Shown in pieces: positions 7,084 to 15,797 of a stretch of 64,000 nt of DNA (positions within the stretch are counted from its first letter, which is position 1; each line of letters opens with the position of its first letter). This DNA comes from Pelomonas sp. SE-A7 (GTDB lineage: Bacteria > Pseudomonadota > Gammaproteobacteria > Burkholderiales > Burkholderiaceae_C), in contig NZ_JAUASW010000001.1 in the NCBI RefSeq assembly GCF_030345705.1, positions 248,001 through 312,000 of the forward strand. The letters are read 5' to 3'. The notes under the pieces are model-generated. The model was not told the origin of the DNA. It worked only from the letters and a program-made list of their open reading frames with translations, and made no database searches. The translations under genes and the position numbers were made by a program.

Positions 7084-9813
7084 ATGAAACTGCGACTGGG
7101 CCTGCTGGTCTTGATGATGTTCGGCCGGGCCGCCCAGGCCTCCCAAGGCATGGCGGCCTGCGATGTCGAGGACTTCCAGACCTTGCTGCAGCCCGGCAGC
7201 CTGCAAGCCGAGGCGCGCGCCCATTGGCTGGACCGCACACGGCTCCAGTGGCCGGGCCAGCAGGCGGTGGCCGGCGAGCGTTGGAAGCTCCATGTCTCGG
7301 CGGCCGGCAGCCTCTCGGTCCAGGTGGGTCAGGCGGTGCAGGGCGGCGAAGCCAGCCATGAGCTGCGTGTCGATGCCGAGGCCCTGCCGGCGGCGCTGGC
7401 CGAACGATTCAGGTTTGTCGGTGCGGGCCTGAGGCTGAAGCTGGAGGCTGTGGATTCGGCGTCGCTGCACCGGGCCCAGCTGCTGCTGACGCGCGAAGAC
7501 GAAGCGGGCCGGGTGCTGGCCTTCACACGCATCCAGAACGCTGGCGCTCTTGACGATCTGTACGGCGGCGCGGCCGAGGCGAAAGACCTCGGTGTCAGCA
7601 TTCAAGCTCGTACCGCCACGGCCTTCAAGCTCTGGGCGCCGACGGCCCGGGCGGTCAGCGTCTGCGTCTACGACAGCGACGAGGCCAAGGCCGCGCGCAT
7701 GGCCCAGCGGTTGCAGCGCGACGAGGCAACCGGCATCTGGTCGGGTCAGGCTGCGCAGGATCTGTCCGGCCGCTACTACCGCTATCTGGTCGAAGTCTTC
7801 GTGCCGGGCCGGGGCTGGGTGCTCAATCGGGTCAGCGATCCCTATTCGATCAGCCATGGCGTCGATTCGCGGCGCAGCTACATCGCCGACCTGGATGCCG
7901 CGGCGCTGAAGCCCAAGGGCTGGCAGCAGCACAGGCGCCCGGCGCCGCTGCGCTCGAACACCGACATGGCGATCTACGAGCTGCATGTGCGCGATTTCTC
8001 CATCGGCGATGCCACGGTGCCCGTCGCCCATCGCGGCCGCTTTGCAGCGTTTTCCGACAAGGCTTCGGCCGGCATGAAGCATCTGCGCCTGCTGGCACGC
8101 GCCGGCATGACGGATGTGCACCTGCTGCCGGTGTTCGACATCGCCAGCATTCCCGAATCCGGCTGCGCCACGCCCACCGTGCCCAAGGCTGCGACGGACA
8201 GCCCTGAGCAGCAGCGCGCCGTGATGGCCGTGGCTTCGCGCGACTGCTTCAACTGGGGCTACGACCCCTTGCACTACGGCTCGCCCGAGGGCAGCTATTC
8301 CAGCCAGGCGGCTGACGGTGCCCGCCGCATCGTCGAGTTCCGTCAGATGGTGCAGGCCCTGCACGAGAGCGGGCTCAGGGTCGGCATGGACGTGGTCTAC
8401 AACCACACGCCGGCCTCGGGCCAGCACAGGCATTCGGTGCTGGACCGCATCGTGCCCGGCTACTACCAGCGCCTGGATGCCGCCGGAAAGGTCGAGCGCT
8501 CGACCTGCTGCGACAACACCGCCACCGAGCACCGGATGATGGCCAAGCTGATGGTCGACACGGCGGTGCGCTGGGCCCGCGACTACCGCATCGACTCCTT
8601 CCGCTTCGACCTGATGGGCCACCAGCCGCGCGCCGCCATGGAGCAGCTGCAGCGCGAGGTCGACGCAGCGGCCGGCCGCCATGTGCAGCTGATAGGCGAG
8701 GGCTGGAACTTCGGCGAGATCGCGAACGGCGCGCGCTTTGTCCAGGCTTCGCAGCTGTCCTTGAACGGATCGGGCATTGGGACCTTCAGCGACCGCTCCC
8801 GCGATGCCCTGCGCGGCGGCAGTGCTGGGGACAGCGGCAAGGCCATGCGCAGCAACCAGGGCTGGCTCAACGGCCTGGTCTATGCGCCCAACGATGCGGC
8901 GCCGATGCGCGACAAAGCCGAGCTGCTGCGCGCCGCCGACCTGGTGCGCGTGGGCCTGGCCGGCTCGCTGCGCGACTACGAGATGGAGGCCTCTGACGGC
9001 CGTCGTCGCAAGCTCTCCGAGATTGCCTACGGCGATCAGCCGGCGGGCTATGTCGCGCAGCCGGGCGAGGTGGTCAACTATGTGGAGAACCACGACAACC
9101 AGACGCTGTTCGACCTCAATGTGCTGCGCCTGCCGCGCGACGCCACGCGCGAGGAAAGGCTGCGCGTGCAGATGCTGGCTTCGGCCCTCACGGCCTTCAG
9201 CCAGGGCATCGCGTATTTCCATGCCGGCCAGGAGCTGCTGCGCTCCAAGTCGCTGGACCGCAACAGCTACGACTCGGGCGACTGGTTCAACCGCATCGAC
9301 TGGAGCCTGAGCGACAACGGCTACGGCGCCGGCCTGCCACCGGAGCAGGACAACGGCAGGGATTGGGACTTGCTCCGTCCGCTGTTGGCCGACGCTTCAG
9401 CCATCAAACCGCTGCCGGCCGACATCGCCCGGTCGCGTGGCATGTTCCTGGACTTGCTGAAGATTCGCGCCAGCAGCAAGCTGCTGCGGCTGGACAGCAC
9501 GGCCGAAATCCAAAAGCGGCTGAGCCTGCTCAACACCGGCCCGGCACAGAACCCGCTGGTGATGGCGGCGGTGCTGGATGGCGAAGGCCTGGCAGGTGCC
9601 GGCTTCCGTCGCCTGCTCTATCTGGTCAATGTGGGGCGCGAGGCTCAGAGCCTGGTTTTCGAGGGCGAGCGCGGCCGCGCCTACCGTCTGCATCCGGTGC
9701 AGCTTGCTGCCTCGGCGGCCGACCCCCGGGTTCGCCAGGAGGCGCGCCACGAAGCCGGCAGCGGCCGTTTCTTCGTGCCGGCGCAGTCGGCCGTGGTCTG
9801 GGTACTCGAATGA
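7084..9813 (+). CDS. pulA: Type I pullulanase, exported
   Basis: GH13 debranching enzyme of 909 residues that hydrolyses alpha-1,6 links of pullulan and branched dextrins. A signal peptide (MKLRLGLLVLMMFGRAAQA) is followed by an N-terminal beta domain, a CBM48-like module around residues 180-280, the catalytic barrel and a C-terminal beta domain. Active-site blocks are DVVYNHTPASG, D509 in DSFRFDLMG, E539 in IGEGWN and D671 in VENHDNQT. AGGAG (7074-7078) is 5 bp from the ATG at 7084; the ATG at 7081 is only 2 bp from it and less likely. There is no lipobox, unlike Klebsiella PulA, so a soluble periplasmic or secreted form is expected. Confidence 0.93.
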   Translation: MKLRLGLLVLMMFGRAAQASQGMAACDVEDFQTLLQPGSLQAEARAHWLDRTRLQWPGQQAVAGERWKLHVSAAGSLSVQVGQAVQGGEASHELRVDAEALPAALAERFRFVGAGLRLKLEAVDSASLHRAQLLLTREDEAGRVLAFTRIQNAGALDDLYGGAAEAKDLGVSIQARTATAFKLWAPTARAVSVCVYDSDEAKAARMAQRLQRDEATGIWSGQAAQDLSGRYYRYLVEVFVPGRGWVLNRVSDPYSISHGVDSRRSYIADLDAAALKPKGWQQHRRPAPLRSNTDMAIYELHVRDFSIGDATVPVAHRGRFAAFSDKASAGMKHLRLLARAGMTDVHLLPVFDIASIPESGCATPTVPKAATDSPEQQRAVMAVASRDCFNWGYDPLHYGSPEGSYSSQAADGARRIVEFRQMVQALHESGLRVGMDVVYNHTPASGQHRHSVLDRIVPGYYQRLDAAGKVERSTCCDNTATEHRMMAKLMVDTAVRWARDYRIDSFRFDLMGHQPRAAMEQLQREVDAAAGRHVQLIGEGWNFGEIANGARFVQASQLSLNGSGIGTFSDRSRDALRGGSAGDSGKAMRSNQGWLNGLVYAPNDAAPMRDKAELLRAADLVRVGLAGSLRDYEMEASDGRRRKLSEIAYGDQPAGYVAQPGEVVNYVENHDNQTLFDLNVLRLPRDATREERLRVQMLASALTAFSQGIAYFHAGQELLRSKSLDRNSYDSGDWFNRIDWSLSDNGYGAGLPPEQDNGRDWDLLRPLLADASAIKPLPADIARSRGMFLDLLKIRASSKLLRLDSTAEIQKRLSLLNTGPAQNPLVMAAVLDGEGLAGAGFRRLLYLVNVGREAQSLVFEGERGRAYRLHPVQLAASAADPRVRQEARHEAGSGRFFVPAQSAVVWVLE

Positions 9814-9921
9814 GGGTTCTTTGACGTTTGGCAGGGGGCGCAAAGCGCACTAGCATCGTTGCAGCAGGCAGTTTGGTTCGGCAAGCTCGCCGACCGGTCG
9901 TGCCGGCGCGCGAGGTGAATC

Positions 9922-11097
9922 ATGCGAAAGCTGTTGGGTCTGGGGCTGCTGGGCGCGGCCCTGCTGCTGGCCGGTTGCGCCAGCCCGCCTAGGCTGAGTC
10001 CTACGGATCGTCAGGCGCTGTTCGAGGACAGCGCCTTCAGGCAACCCCGGACTCCCATCGACGACAAGGCCCTGTTCGAGCTGAGCCCGGCCATGCGCCA
10101 GTTCCTCAGCAAGGAAGTGGCTGACGCCGCCCGCTCCAAGGGCATACGCTGGGGGCTGATCGACGCGCTCTACCTCAAGCGCAAGCTGATCCTCGACTAC
10201 GACGCGGCCGTGACCCGCACGGCCTCCGAGGCTTTCGAGTCCCGGGCTGGCAACTGCCTCTCGCTGGTCATCATGACGGCGGCCTTTGCCAAGGAGCTGG
10301 GCCTGCAGCTGCGCTACCAGACGGTGCAGACCGACGGCAACTGGAGTCGCAACGACAACGTGCTCTTCCTGGCTGGCCATGTCAACGTGAGCCTCGGTCG
10401 CAAGCTGCTCGAGAACCAGGGCTTCTCGCTGGATCCGGACTCGATGACCATAGACTTCGTGCCGCCCGAGCTGGCTCGCGGCCAGCGCACCCGCCCGATC
10501 GACGAAGCCACCGTGGTGGCCATGTACTACAACAACCGCGCGGCCGAGGCCATGGTCGAGAAGGACATGGACCAGGCCTACTGGCTGGCCCGCGCCGCCA
10601 TCGAGCGCGACCCGACCTATGCCAATGCCTACAACACGCTGGGCGTGATCTACCGGCGCCATGGCGACCTGGTGGCCTCCGAGCGAGTGCTGCGGCTGGT
10701 CAACCAGCAGGATCCCAACAACCCGCAGGTGCTGGGCAACTTGATCGTGGCCCTGCGCGATCTCGGCAAGCACGGCGAGGCCGATCAGCTGCAGCTGCGG
10801 CTGACGGCCGTGCAGCCCGACCCGCCCTATGCCTTCTTCGACCGCGGTGTCCAGGCGATGAACGACGGCAACTACAAGCAGGCCCGCGAGCTGTTCGAGA
10901 AGGAGCTCAAGCGGGCCGCCTATGTGCCGGAATTCCACTTCTGGCTCGCCCAGGCGGAGTTGCGGCTCGGTGATCTGGCCAGCGCCAGCAAGCACCTGGA
11001 GATCGCCAAGGACTACAGCACGACGCTGAAGGAGCGCGACATCTACGCCTCCAAGCTGGACAAGCTGAAGGCCTACAGGGCGGCCTACAAGCAGTAG
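9922..11097 (+). CDS. Lipoprotein with transglutaminase-like domain and TPR repeats
   Basis: 391 residues. The lipobox LLAGC gives a mature N-terminal Cys at about residue 19. A transglutaminase/cysteine-protease-like segment follows (about 90-180), with a candidate catalytic Cys in AGNCLSL and His in GHVNVSL. From about residue 210 the chain is helical TPR repeats (YANAYNTLGVIYRRHGDL, PYAFFDRGVQAMNDGNY, EFHFWLAQAELRLGDL). It is probably anchored in the outer membrane facing the periplasm. The domain pairing is known among uncharacterised proteobacterial lipoproteins; the function is unknown. It stands alone between the pullulanase gene and a convergent gene. Confidence 0.75.
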   Translation: MRKLLGLGLLGAALLLAGCASPPRLSPTDRQALFEDSAFRQPRTPIDDKALFELSPAMRQFLSKEVADAARSKGIRWGLIDALYLKRKLILDYDAAVTRTASEAFESRAGNCLSLVIMTAAFAKELGLQLRYQTVQTDGNWSRNDNVLFLAGHVNVSLGRKLLENQGFSLDPDSMTIDFVPPELARGQRTRPIDEATVVAMYYNNRAAEAMVEKDMDQAYWLARAAIERDPTYANAYNTLGVIYRRHGDLVASERVLRLVNQQDPNNPQVLGNLIVALRDLGKHGEADQLQLRLTAVQPDPPYAFFDRGVQAMNDGNYKQARELFEKELKRAAYVPEFHFWLAQAELRLGDLASASKHLEIAKDYSTTLKERDIYASKLDKLKAYRAAYKQ

Positions 11098-11105
11098 GCC
11101 GCTGG

Positions 11106-11444
11106 CTAGAGCGGCGGCAGGCCTTGGCGCGCTCGCGCCCGGGCGCAGGCCTCGTCGCCCAGGCCCAGCGGCGCGCGCAGCCCGAATTCGCGGCAGGGGG
11201 AGGGCCGCCATTCGTAGATGCCGCAACTGGCCTTGACGCCAACCGTGCCGACGAGGGCCGCGCAGCGCGGGCTGGCGTGGTCCGTGCCCCGCATCCGGGC
11301 CAGGCTGTGGTTGAGCTCGCCGCACAGGCCGTCGGGCACGCTGCCGCCCTCGCTCATCATCTCCTCGCGGGCGAAATCGACGCGGAAGCTGGCGCAGCAG
11401 GCGCCGCAGCGAATGCAGGGGTTGTCGTCATCGGCACGGCTCAT
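11106..11444 (-). CDS. YkgJ-family cysteine-cluster protein
   Basis: 112 residues with the zinc- or iron-chelating cysteine pattern of the YkgJ/CxxCxxCC family: CIRCGACC near the N-terminus, then further cysteines in SPRCAAL, ASCGIYEWRPSPCREF and DEAC. I start at the ATG at 11444, directly before the family motif; the much longer open frame upstream is antisense to the next two genes. Members bind a metal cluster but their role is unsettled. It is convergent with the lipoprotein gene and divergent from the copper chaperone gene. Confidence 0.82.
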   Translation of the reverse strand: MSRADDDNPCIRCGACCASFRVDFAREEMMSEGGSVPDGLCGELNHSLARMRGTDHASPRCAALVGTVGVKASCGIYEWRPSPCREFGLRAPLGLGDEACARARARQGLPPL

Positions 11445-11477
11445 GGCGGCAGTGTAGGTCTGGCTATCATGGCCGCC

Positions 11478-11918
11478 ATGCGAAACGCCCTCATTGCCCT
11501 GCTGGCCGGCCTGGCCAGCATCGCCTCCCACGCCCAGCAGCTGCAGGTCAGCGACGCCTGGGCCCGCGCCACCGTGGCCCAGCAAAAGGCCAGTGGTGCC
11601 TTCTTCCAGTTGCGCGCCCAGGCCGATGTCCGCCTGGTCGAGGCCCGTTCGCCGGCAGCCATGATGGTCGAGATCCACGAGATGGCCATGGAAGGCTCGG
11701 TGATGCGCATGCGCGCCGTCGAAGGCCTGGACCTGAAGGCCGGCAAGACGGTGGAGTTCAAGCCCGGCGGCCTGCATGTGATGCTGATGGGCCTGAGCAA
11801 GCCGCTCAATGCCGGCGACAGGCTGCCGCTGACCCTGGTCTACGAGGACAAGGCCAAGAAGCGCCACGAGCTGCAGGTCCAGGCCGAGGTGCGCGCGCCC
11901 CATCCCAAGGCCCAGTGA
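11478..11918 (+). CDS. Periplasmic copper chaperone PCu(A)C
   Basis: 146 residues with a signal peptide (MRNALIALLAGLASIASHA) and one PCuAC domain. The copper(I) ligand pattern is visible as IHEMAMEGSVMRMR followed by GGLHVMLMG, matching the family arrangement of His, Met, a later Met, then His-x-Met. It delivers Cu(I) in the periplasm, typically to the CuA site of cytochrome oxidase. Another ATG lies 9 bp upstream in frame; I prefer 11478 because the signal peptide then begins with the usual basic N-region. The cupredoxin gene follows 60 bp downstream. Confidence 0.88.
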   Translation: MRNALIALLAGLASIASHAQQLQVSDAWARATVAQQKASGAFFQLRAQADVRLVEARSPAAMMVEIHEMAMEGSVMRMRAVEGLDLKAGKTVEFKPGGLHVMLMGLSKPLNAGDRLPLTLVYEDKAKKRHELQVQAEVRAPHPKAQ

Positions 11919-11978
11919 GCTTGAAGCGGGCGCCGCGCCGATGAGACACTGGGCCTCACCCGGTCCGGAGACATGCCC

Positions 11979-12653
11979 ATGCGTCGACTGCCTGCCGTCC
12001 TCGTTCTTCTTGCCCTGCTGAGCGGCCTGGCCGCTTCGGCGGCCGAGCTCCAGATCACGGTGCTGGACCGTGCCGGCCAGGCGCTGGCTGAGGCCGTGGT
12101 CATGGTGGACAGCAGCATGCCGGGCCAGCGGCCGGTGCCGCCGGCCGAGATCACGATTGCGCAGGAGAAGCTGCGCTTCCATCCGGCGGTCAGCATCGTG
12201 GCGCCGGGCACGCGCATCGTGTTCAGCAACAAGGACAGCTTCGACCACCATGTGATCGCCGGGCTGATGGGGCCGGGCGGCGTCTACCTGGACCCGAACC
12301 AGAACATCCAGCTGCGTCTGTCCGGCAAATCGGGGGGCCGTGTGCCCGGCAACGAGGTGCGCAGCTTCAACCAGACCGGTCCCTACCTGCTGGGCTGCCA
12401 CCTGCACAGCTCGATGCGGGGCCATCTCTATGTGGCCGACTCGCCCTGGGCCCAGCTCAGCGGTGCCGATGGCAAGCTGCTGGTGGCCGGTGTGCCGGAA
12501 GGGCCGGTCAAGGTGCGCATCTGGCATGCCGACCAGTTGCTGGATGTGGAGCCGACCTCGGCTCAGTTGGTGGCCGGGGTCAACCGGCTGACCATCAAGA
12601 CCCAGGTCCAGCAGCGCAAGAGCGCGGCGCCGACATCTGCCTATCCGTACTGA
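11979..12653 (+). CDS. Periplasmic cupredoxin (methylamine-utilisation/plastocyanin-like)
   Basis: 224 residues with a signal peptide (MRRLPAVLVLLALLSGLAASA) and a cupredoxin fold. Copper-ligand candidates are a His in FDHHVIAG and the CHLHSSM motif (Cys-x2-His-x2-Met), as in the type-1 copper proteins near methylamine-utilisation genes. GGAG (11967-11970) is 8 bp from the ATG at 11979; the ATG at 11973 is 2 bp away and less likely. After the copper loop, about 60 residues (from GADGKLLVAG) look like an extra beta domain. It is probably a small electron carrier or copper-storage protein that works with the PCuAC gene next door. Confidence 0.78.
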   Translation: MRRLPAVLVLLALLSGLAASAAELQITVLDRAGQALAEAVVMVDSSMPGQRPVPPAEITIAQEKLRFHPAVSIVAPGTRIVFSNKDSFDHHVIAGLMGPGGVYLDPNQNIQLRLSGKSGGRVPGNEVRSFNQTGPYLLGCHLHSSMRGHLYVADSPWAQLSGADGKLLVAGVPEGPVKVRIWHADQLLDVEPTSAQLVAGVNRLTIKTQVQQRKSAAPTSAYPY

Positions 12654-12659
12654 TCGGCG

Positions 12660-14090
12660 CTAGCGCTCGCGGACAACGGTGACGGTGCAATCCGATTCGG
12701 CCAGCACCTGCGAGGACACGCTGCCGAGATAGCGCCGCAGGGCCGAGGCGCCGCGCGCGCCCATGACGATGTGGTCTATGCCGTTGCGCGAGGCGAACTC
12801 GATCAGGGCGGTCGCGGCGTCGGGCGCTTCCAGCACGTGGAAGGTCAGGCGGCCGTCCTCCAGGTTTAGCGCCTTGCTGATCGGCCGGGCCCAGGACTTC
12901 AGGGCGATCAGCTGCTTCACATGCAGGCTCTGGCCCTGGCTGTCGGTCAGCTCGTCCATGCCCAGGCGGGCGGTCTTCATCACGCTGACGCAGGCCAGGC
13001 GCGCGCCGGCCTCGGCCTGGACCACGCGGCGCACATGCTCGCGCAGCTGCTCCTGCAGGGCGGGGGTGGCGTTCTCGGTGTCTATGGCCGCCATGATGAT
13101 GGGGCTGCGGTCCAGCTGTTCGCCCACCTTGGCGGGCGGCGCCGGCTCGGCGCCCAGGGCGAAGAACCAGCGCTTGAGGGCCTTGAGGCCGCTGCTGGCC
13201 TGGGTCTTCTCGGAGCGCCTGGTCAGGGCGACGGTGGCCGGGCTCTTGAGGTCCAGCAGCAGCTGGGCGGCGCTCTGGTAGCGGCGCTCGGGCCTGACTT
13301 CCAGGCAGTGCAACACGATCTCCTGGAACCAGGGCGGCAGGCTCGCATCAATCGCGCGCGGCGGTACCGGCTCGACATAGAGCCGGCGGCGCAGGCCGCG
13401 GACCGAGCTCGGCTGGCCGAACGGGCGCTCGCCGGTGGACAGGTGATAGAGCATCACGCCCAGCGCGAACAGGTCGCTGCGCGGATCGTTGCGGACGAAC
13501 TGGACCTGCTCCGGCGACATGTAGGGCCCGGTGCCCATGGGCAGCGAGAACTCCTCTTCCAGCAGGTCGGGCAGGTGGTCATGGCGCGACAGGCCGAAGT
13601 CCACCAGCACCACGGTGCCGTCGGGCCGGAGCATGAGGTTGCTGGGCTTGATGTCCAGGTGGACCACATGCTGGCGGTGCAGGTCCTGCAGGGCCGTGGC
13701 GACCCGGATGCCTATGTCCACCACCTCTTCCAGCGGCAGCGGCGCCTCGTCCAGTCGCGGGCGAAGTGACACGCCCTCGATGCGCTCCATCACGATGTAG
13801 GCCTGGCGGGTCCAGTCGCCACGTGCGATGTAGCGCGGCACGTGCGGCCCCTTGAGCGCCGGCATCAGCATCTGCTCGACTTCGAAGCCGACGATGGTGG
13901 CCGGGTCCTCGCCGCCCTTGATGCGCGGCACCTTCATCATCAGCCGGAAGTTCTCGCCCGGCAGGGGGTCGACGCGCGAGACGCCCCACAGATTGGCCAT
14001 GCCGCCCTGGTGCAGCCGCGCCTCGAGGCGGAAGCCGTCTATGACCTGGCCTTCCTGCAGTGGCGAGGCGGGGGTGGAGGGTTCGGGCAT
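12660..14090 (-). CDS. Serine/threonine protein kinase fused to a universal stress protein domain
   Basis: 476 residues. The N-terminal Hanks-type kinase (about 15-290) shows a glycine loop QGGMANLW, Lys53 in MMKVPRIK, the catalytic loop HLDIKPSN (144-151), DFG (164-166) and SPEQ. The loop is HLD instead of HRD, so it is a non-RD kinase. No membrane segment is visible, so it is cytoplasmic. The C-terminal part (about 335-476) is a UspA domain ending in the nucleotide-binding pattern GARGASALRRYLGSVS. The metallophosphoesterase gene upstream ends 37 bp before this start, so the two may be cotranscribed. A TTG 18 bp upstream is an alternative start. Confidence 0.87.
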   Translation of the reverse strand: MPEPSTPASPLQEGQVIDGFRLEARLHQGGMANLWGVSRVDPLPGENFRLMMKVPRIKGGEDPATIVGFEVEQMLMPALKGPHVPRYIARGDWTRQAYIVMERIEGVSLRPRLDEAPLPLEEVVDIGIRVATALQDLHRQHVVHLDIKPSNLMLRPDGTVVLVDFGLSRHDHLPDLLEEEFSLPMGTGPYMSPEQVQFVRNDPRSDLFALGVMLYHLSTGERPFGQPSSVRGLRRRLYVEPVPPRAIDASLPPWFQEIVLHCLEVRPERRYQSAAQLLLDLKSPATVALTRRSEKTQASSGLKALKRWFFALGAEPAPPAKVGEQLDRSPIIMAAIDTENATPALQEQLREHVRRVVQAEAGARLACVSVMKTARLGMDELTDSQGQSLHVKQLIALKSWARPISKALNLEDGRLTFHVLEAPDAATALIEFASRNGIDHIVMGARGASALRRYLGSVSSQVLAESDCTVTVVRER

Positions 14091-14127
14091 GTGCTGTGTA
14101 GGTGGCAAGACCTGGCCCCGGCCGCTA

Positions 14128-14871
14128 TCACTCGCCCCTGAGCAGTCGCTGGGCCAGGCTCTCGGGCAAGCCGGCCGCGCGAACCCGGGCTGCAGCGGCG
14201 TCGACGTCGTAGGCTACCCGCTGAAAGCTGAGTTCACCTTGATCCGTGTCGAACATGGCGTAGCAGGCGGCCGGATTGCCATCGCGCGGCTGGCCGCAGG
14301 ATCCGGGGATGGCCAGCCATTGGCGGTTGGGCAATAGCGGGATGGCCACGCCGGCCTGCGGTGTGAATTCGCCGGCCTTTCCTGTGCCGCTCAGGTGGAA
14401 CAGCATGGGCTCGTGCATATGGCCGCAGAAGGTGTAGCGGGCATCGGTGGCGTGCAGGCTGCGGATCGCCTCGAGGCGGCCTTGGATGTATTCGTAGCCG
14501 CCCGGGTCGTAGGCGTTGGCATGGACGAACAGCAGCTCGCCGCGGCGCTGCGTCATCGGCAGCTGCTGCAGGAAATCAAGATGGTGGCGGCCGAGCTGGC
14601 TACGGGTCCATTCGATGGCGGCGCGGGCGTCTTCGCGCATGCTCGGCAGGGCGCCTCGGGCGACGGCACTGTCGTGGTTGCCCATCACGGCGGCGGCGCC
14701 GGCCTCGACCAGTTGCATCACCCGGTCCAGTACCCAGGCCGGGTCGCCGCCGTAACCGACGAAATCGCCCAGCAGAGCATGGCCATCGGCGCCTTGGAGC
14801 GTGGCATGGTCGAGCACGGCCTCCAGCGCTTCCCGGTTGGCATGGAGGTCGGAGATCAGGGCGAGTTTCAT
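14128..14871 (-). CDS. Metallophosphoesterase (calcineurin-like)
   Basis: 247 residues with the dinuclear-metal motifs in order: SDLHAN (SDxH), GDFVGYGGDP (GDxxxxG), GNHDS (GNHD/E), then a His in LFVHAN and GHMHEP. The ATG at 14871 gives an N-terminus that starts directly on the first beta strand (MKLALISDLHAN). The family includes phosphodiesterases and PPP-type protein phosphatases; sequence alone does not decide. Its position 37 bp upstream of the kinase/stress-domain gene makes reversal of that kinase's action a reasonable but unproven role. It is divergent from the binding-protein gene at 14985. Confidence 0.82.
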   Translation of the reverse strand: MKLALISDLHANREALEAVLDHATLQGADGHALLGDFVGYGGDPAWVLDRVMQLVEAGAAAVMGNHDSAVARGALPSMREDARAAIEWTRSQLGRHHLDFLQQLPMTQRRGELLFVHANAYDPGGYEYIQGRLEAIRSLHATDARYTFCGHMHEPMLFHLSGTGKAGEFTPQAGVAIPLLPNRQWLAIPGSCGQPRDGNPAACYAMFDTDQGELSFQRVAYDVDAAAARVRAAGLPESLAQRLLRGE

Positions 14872-14984
14872 CAGCCTGCAGCCTGCCACGCGGTTCTGAC
14901 GCCACACTGAACAACTACGCCAGGCCGCGCGGACGGGCGGCGCTGCAGTTCGTTCACAATGGCCGTCAGACCGGGGGAGTCCTC

Positions 14985-15797
14985 ATGAAGTTGGTGTGTC
15001 GAGCCTTGCTGAGTTGTCTGCTGCTCCTGCCTGCCTGGGCAGTTGCGCAACAGCCGGCTCCCTGCACGCGTCCCTTCAAGGTGCCGGCGGCACCGATAGG
15101 CCTGAGCGTGACCATTGAAGGCGAGACGGTCGGAGGTGTCTATCCGGATATCCTCCGCAACCTCGGTGAAGGATGCCGTTTCGAATTCTCCATCGTGCCT
15201 CGGGCGCGGCTGGAGCTGATGTTCGAAGCCGGCCAGGCCGACCTGCTGATGCCGGCTTCACGGACGCCGCGTCGTGATGAACTGGGCTTTTTCGTGCCCA
15301 TGGTGCGCAGCCGGCCCACGCTGATATCGATGGACAAGGATCGCCCGGCCTTGCGCTCGCTGGACGAGTTGCTGAGGCGGCGCGAACTGCGCGTGGTGCT
15401 GGTGCGTGGCTTTGACTATGGCGAGGCCTACCAGGGGCTGGCCAAGGAACTCGGAACCCAGGGACGGCTCAGTCAGGCGGTCGACGCCACCGAAGTGGCC
15501 CGCATGCTGAGTCTTGGCATGGCCGACCTGACCGTGATGGCGCCGAGCATCTTTACCGGTGCGCTGCAGAATGACGCCCGACTCAAGGCCCTGGTCAGCC
15601 GGATACGCATTGAACCGGTCGATGAACTGCCCTGGGGCGAGAGTGGCGTCTACCTTTCCAAGTCGGCCCTCAGCGCAATCGATCGCAATCAGCTGAAGGA
15701 CTTGATCGACAAGGCCGGTCGCAATGGCGAGGTCTGGAAGGCCTTCCAGCGCTACTACCCGGCCAGCGTGCTGGCCGAGAGCTTCAGGCCGCGGTAG
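14985..15797 (+). CDS. Periplasmic solute-binding protein, family 3 type
   Basis: 270 residues with a signal peptide (MKLVCRALLSCLLLLPAWAVA) and a bilobal family-3 fold: the region VTIEGETVGGVYPDILRNL resembles the usual start of lobe 1. A good ribosome-binding site (GGGGGAG) precedes the ATG. No ABC permease or ATPase gene is nearby, so this is an orphan protein that may serve a remote transporter or act as a sensor or modulator. Its stop codon abuts the end of argF on the other strand. The ligand is unknown. Confidence 0.78.
   Translation: MKLVCRALLSCLLLLPAWAVAQQPAPCTRPFKVPAAPIGLSVTIEGETVGGVYPDILRNLGEGCRFEFSIVPRARLELMFEAGQADLLMPASRTPRRDELGFFVPMVRSRPTLISMDKDRPALRSLDELLRRRELRVVLVRGFDYGEAYQGLAKELGTQGRLSQAVDATEVARMLSLGMADLTVMAPSIFTGALQNDARLKALVSRIRIEPVDELPWGESGVYLSKSALSAIDRNQLKDLIDKAGRNGEVWKAFQRYYPASVLAESFRPR

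Noticed and set aside
7057..9222. A 721-codon minus-strand frame opposite pullulanase
   Set aside because: It runs the length of a well-supported GH13 gene, with shadow composition and no start signal.
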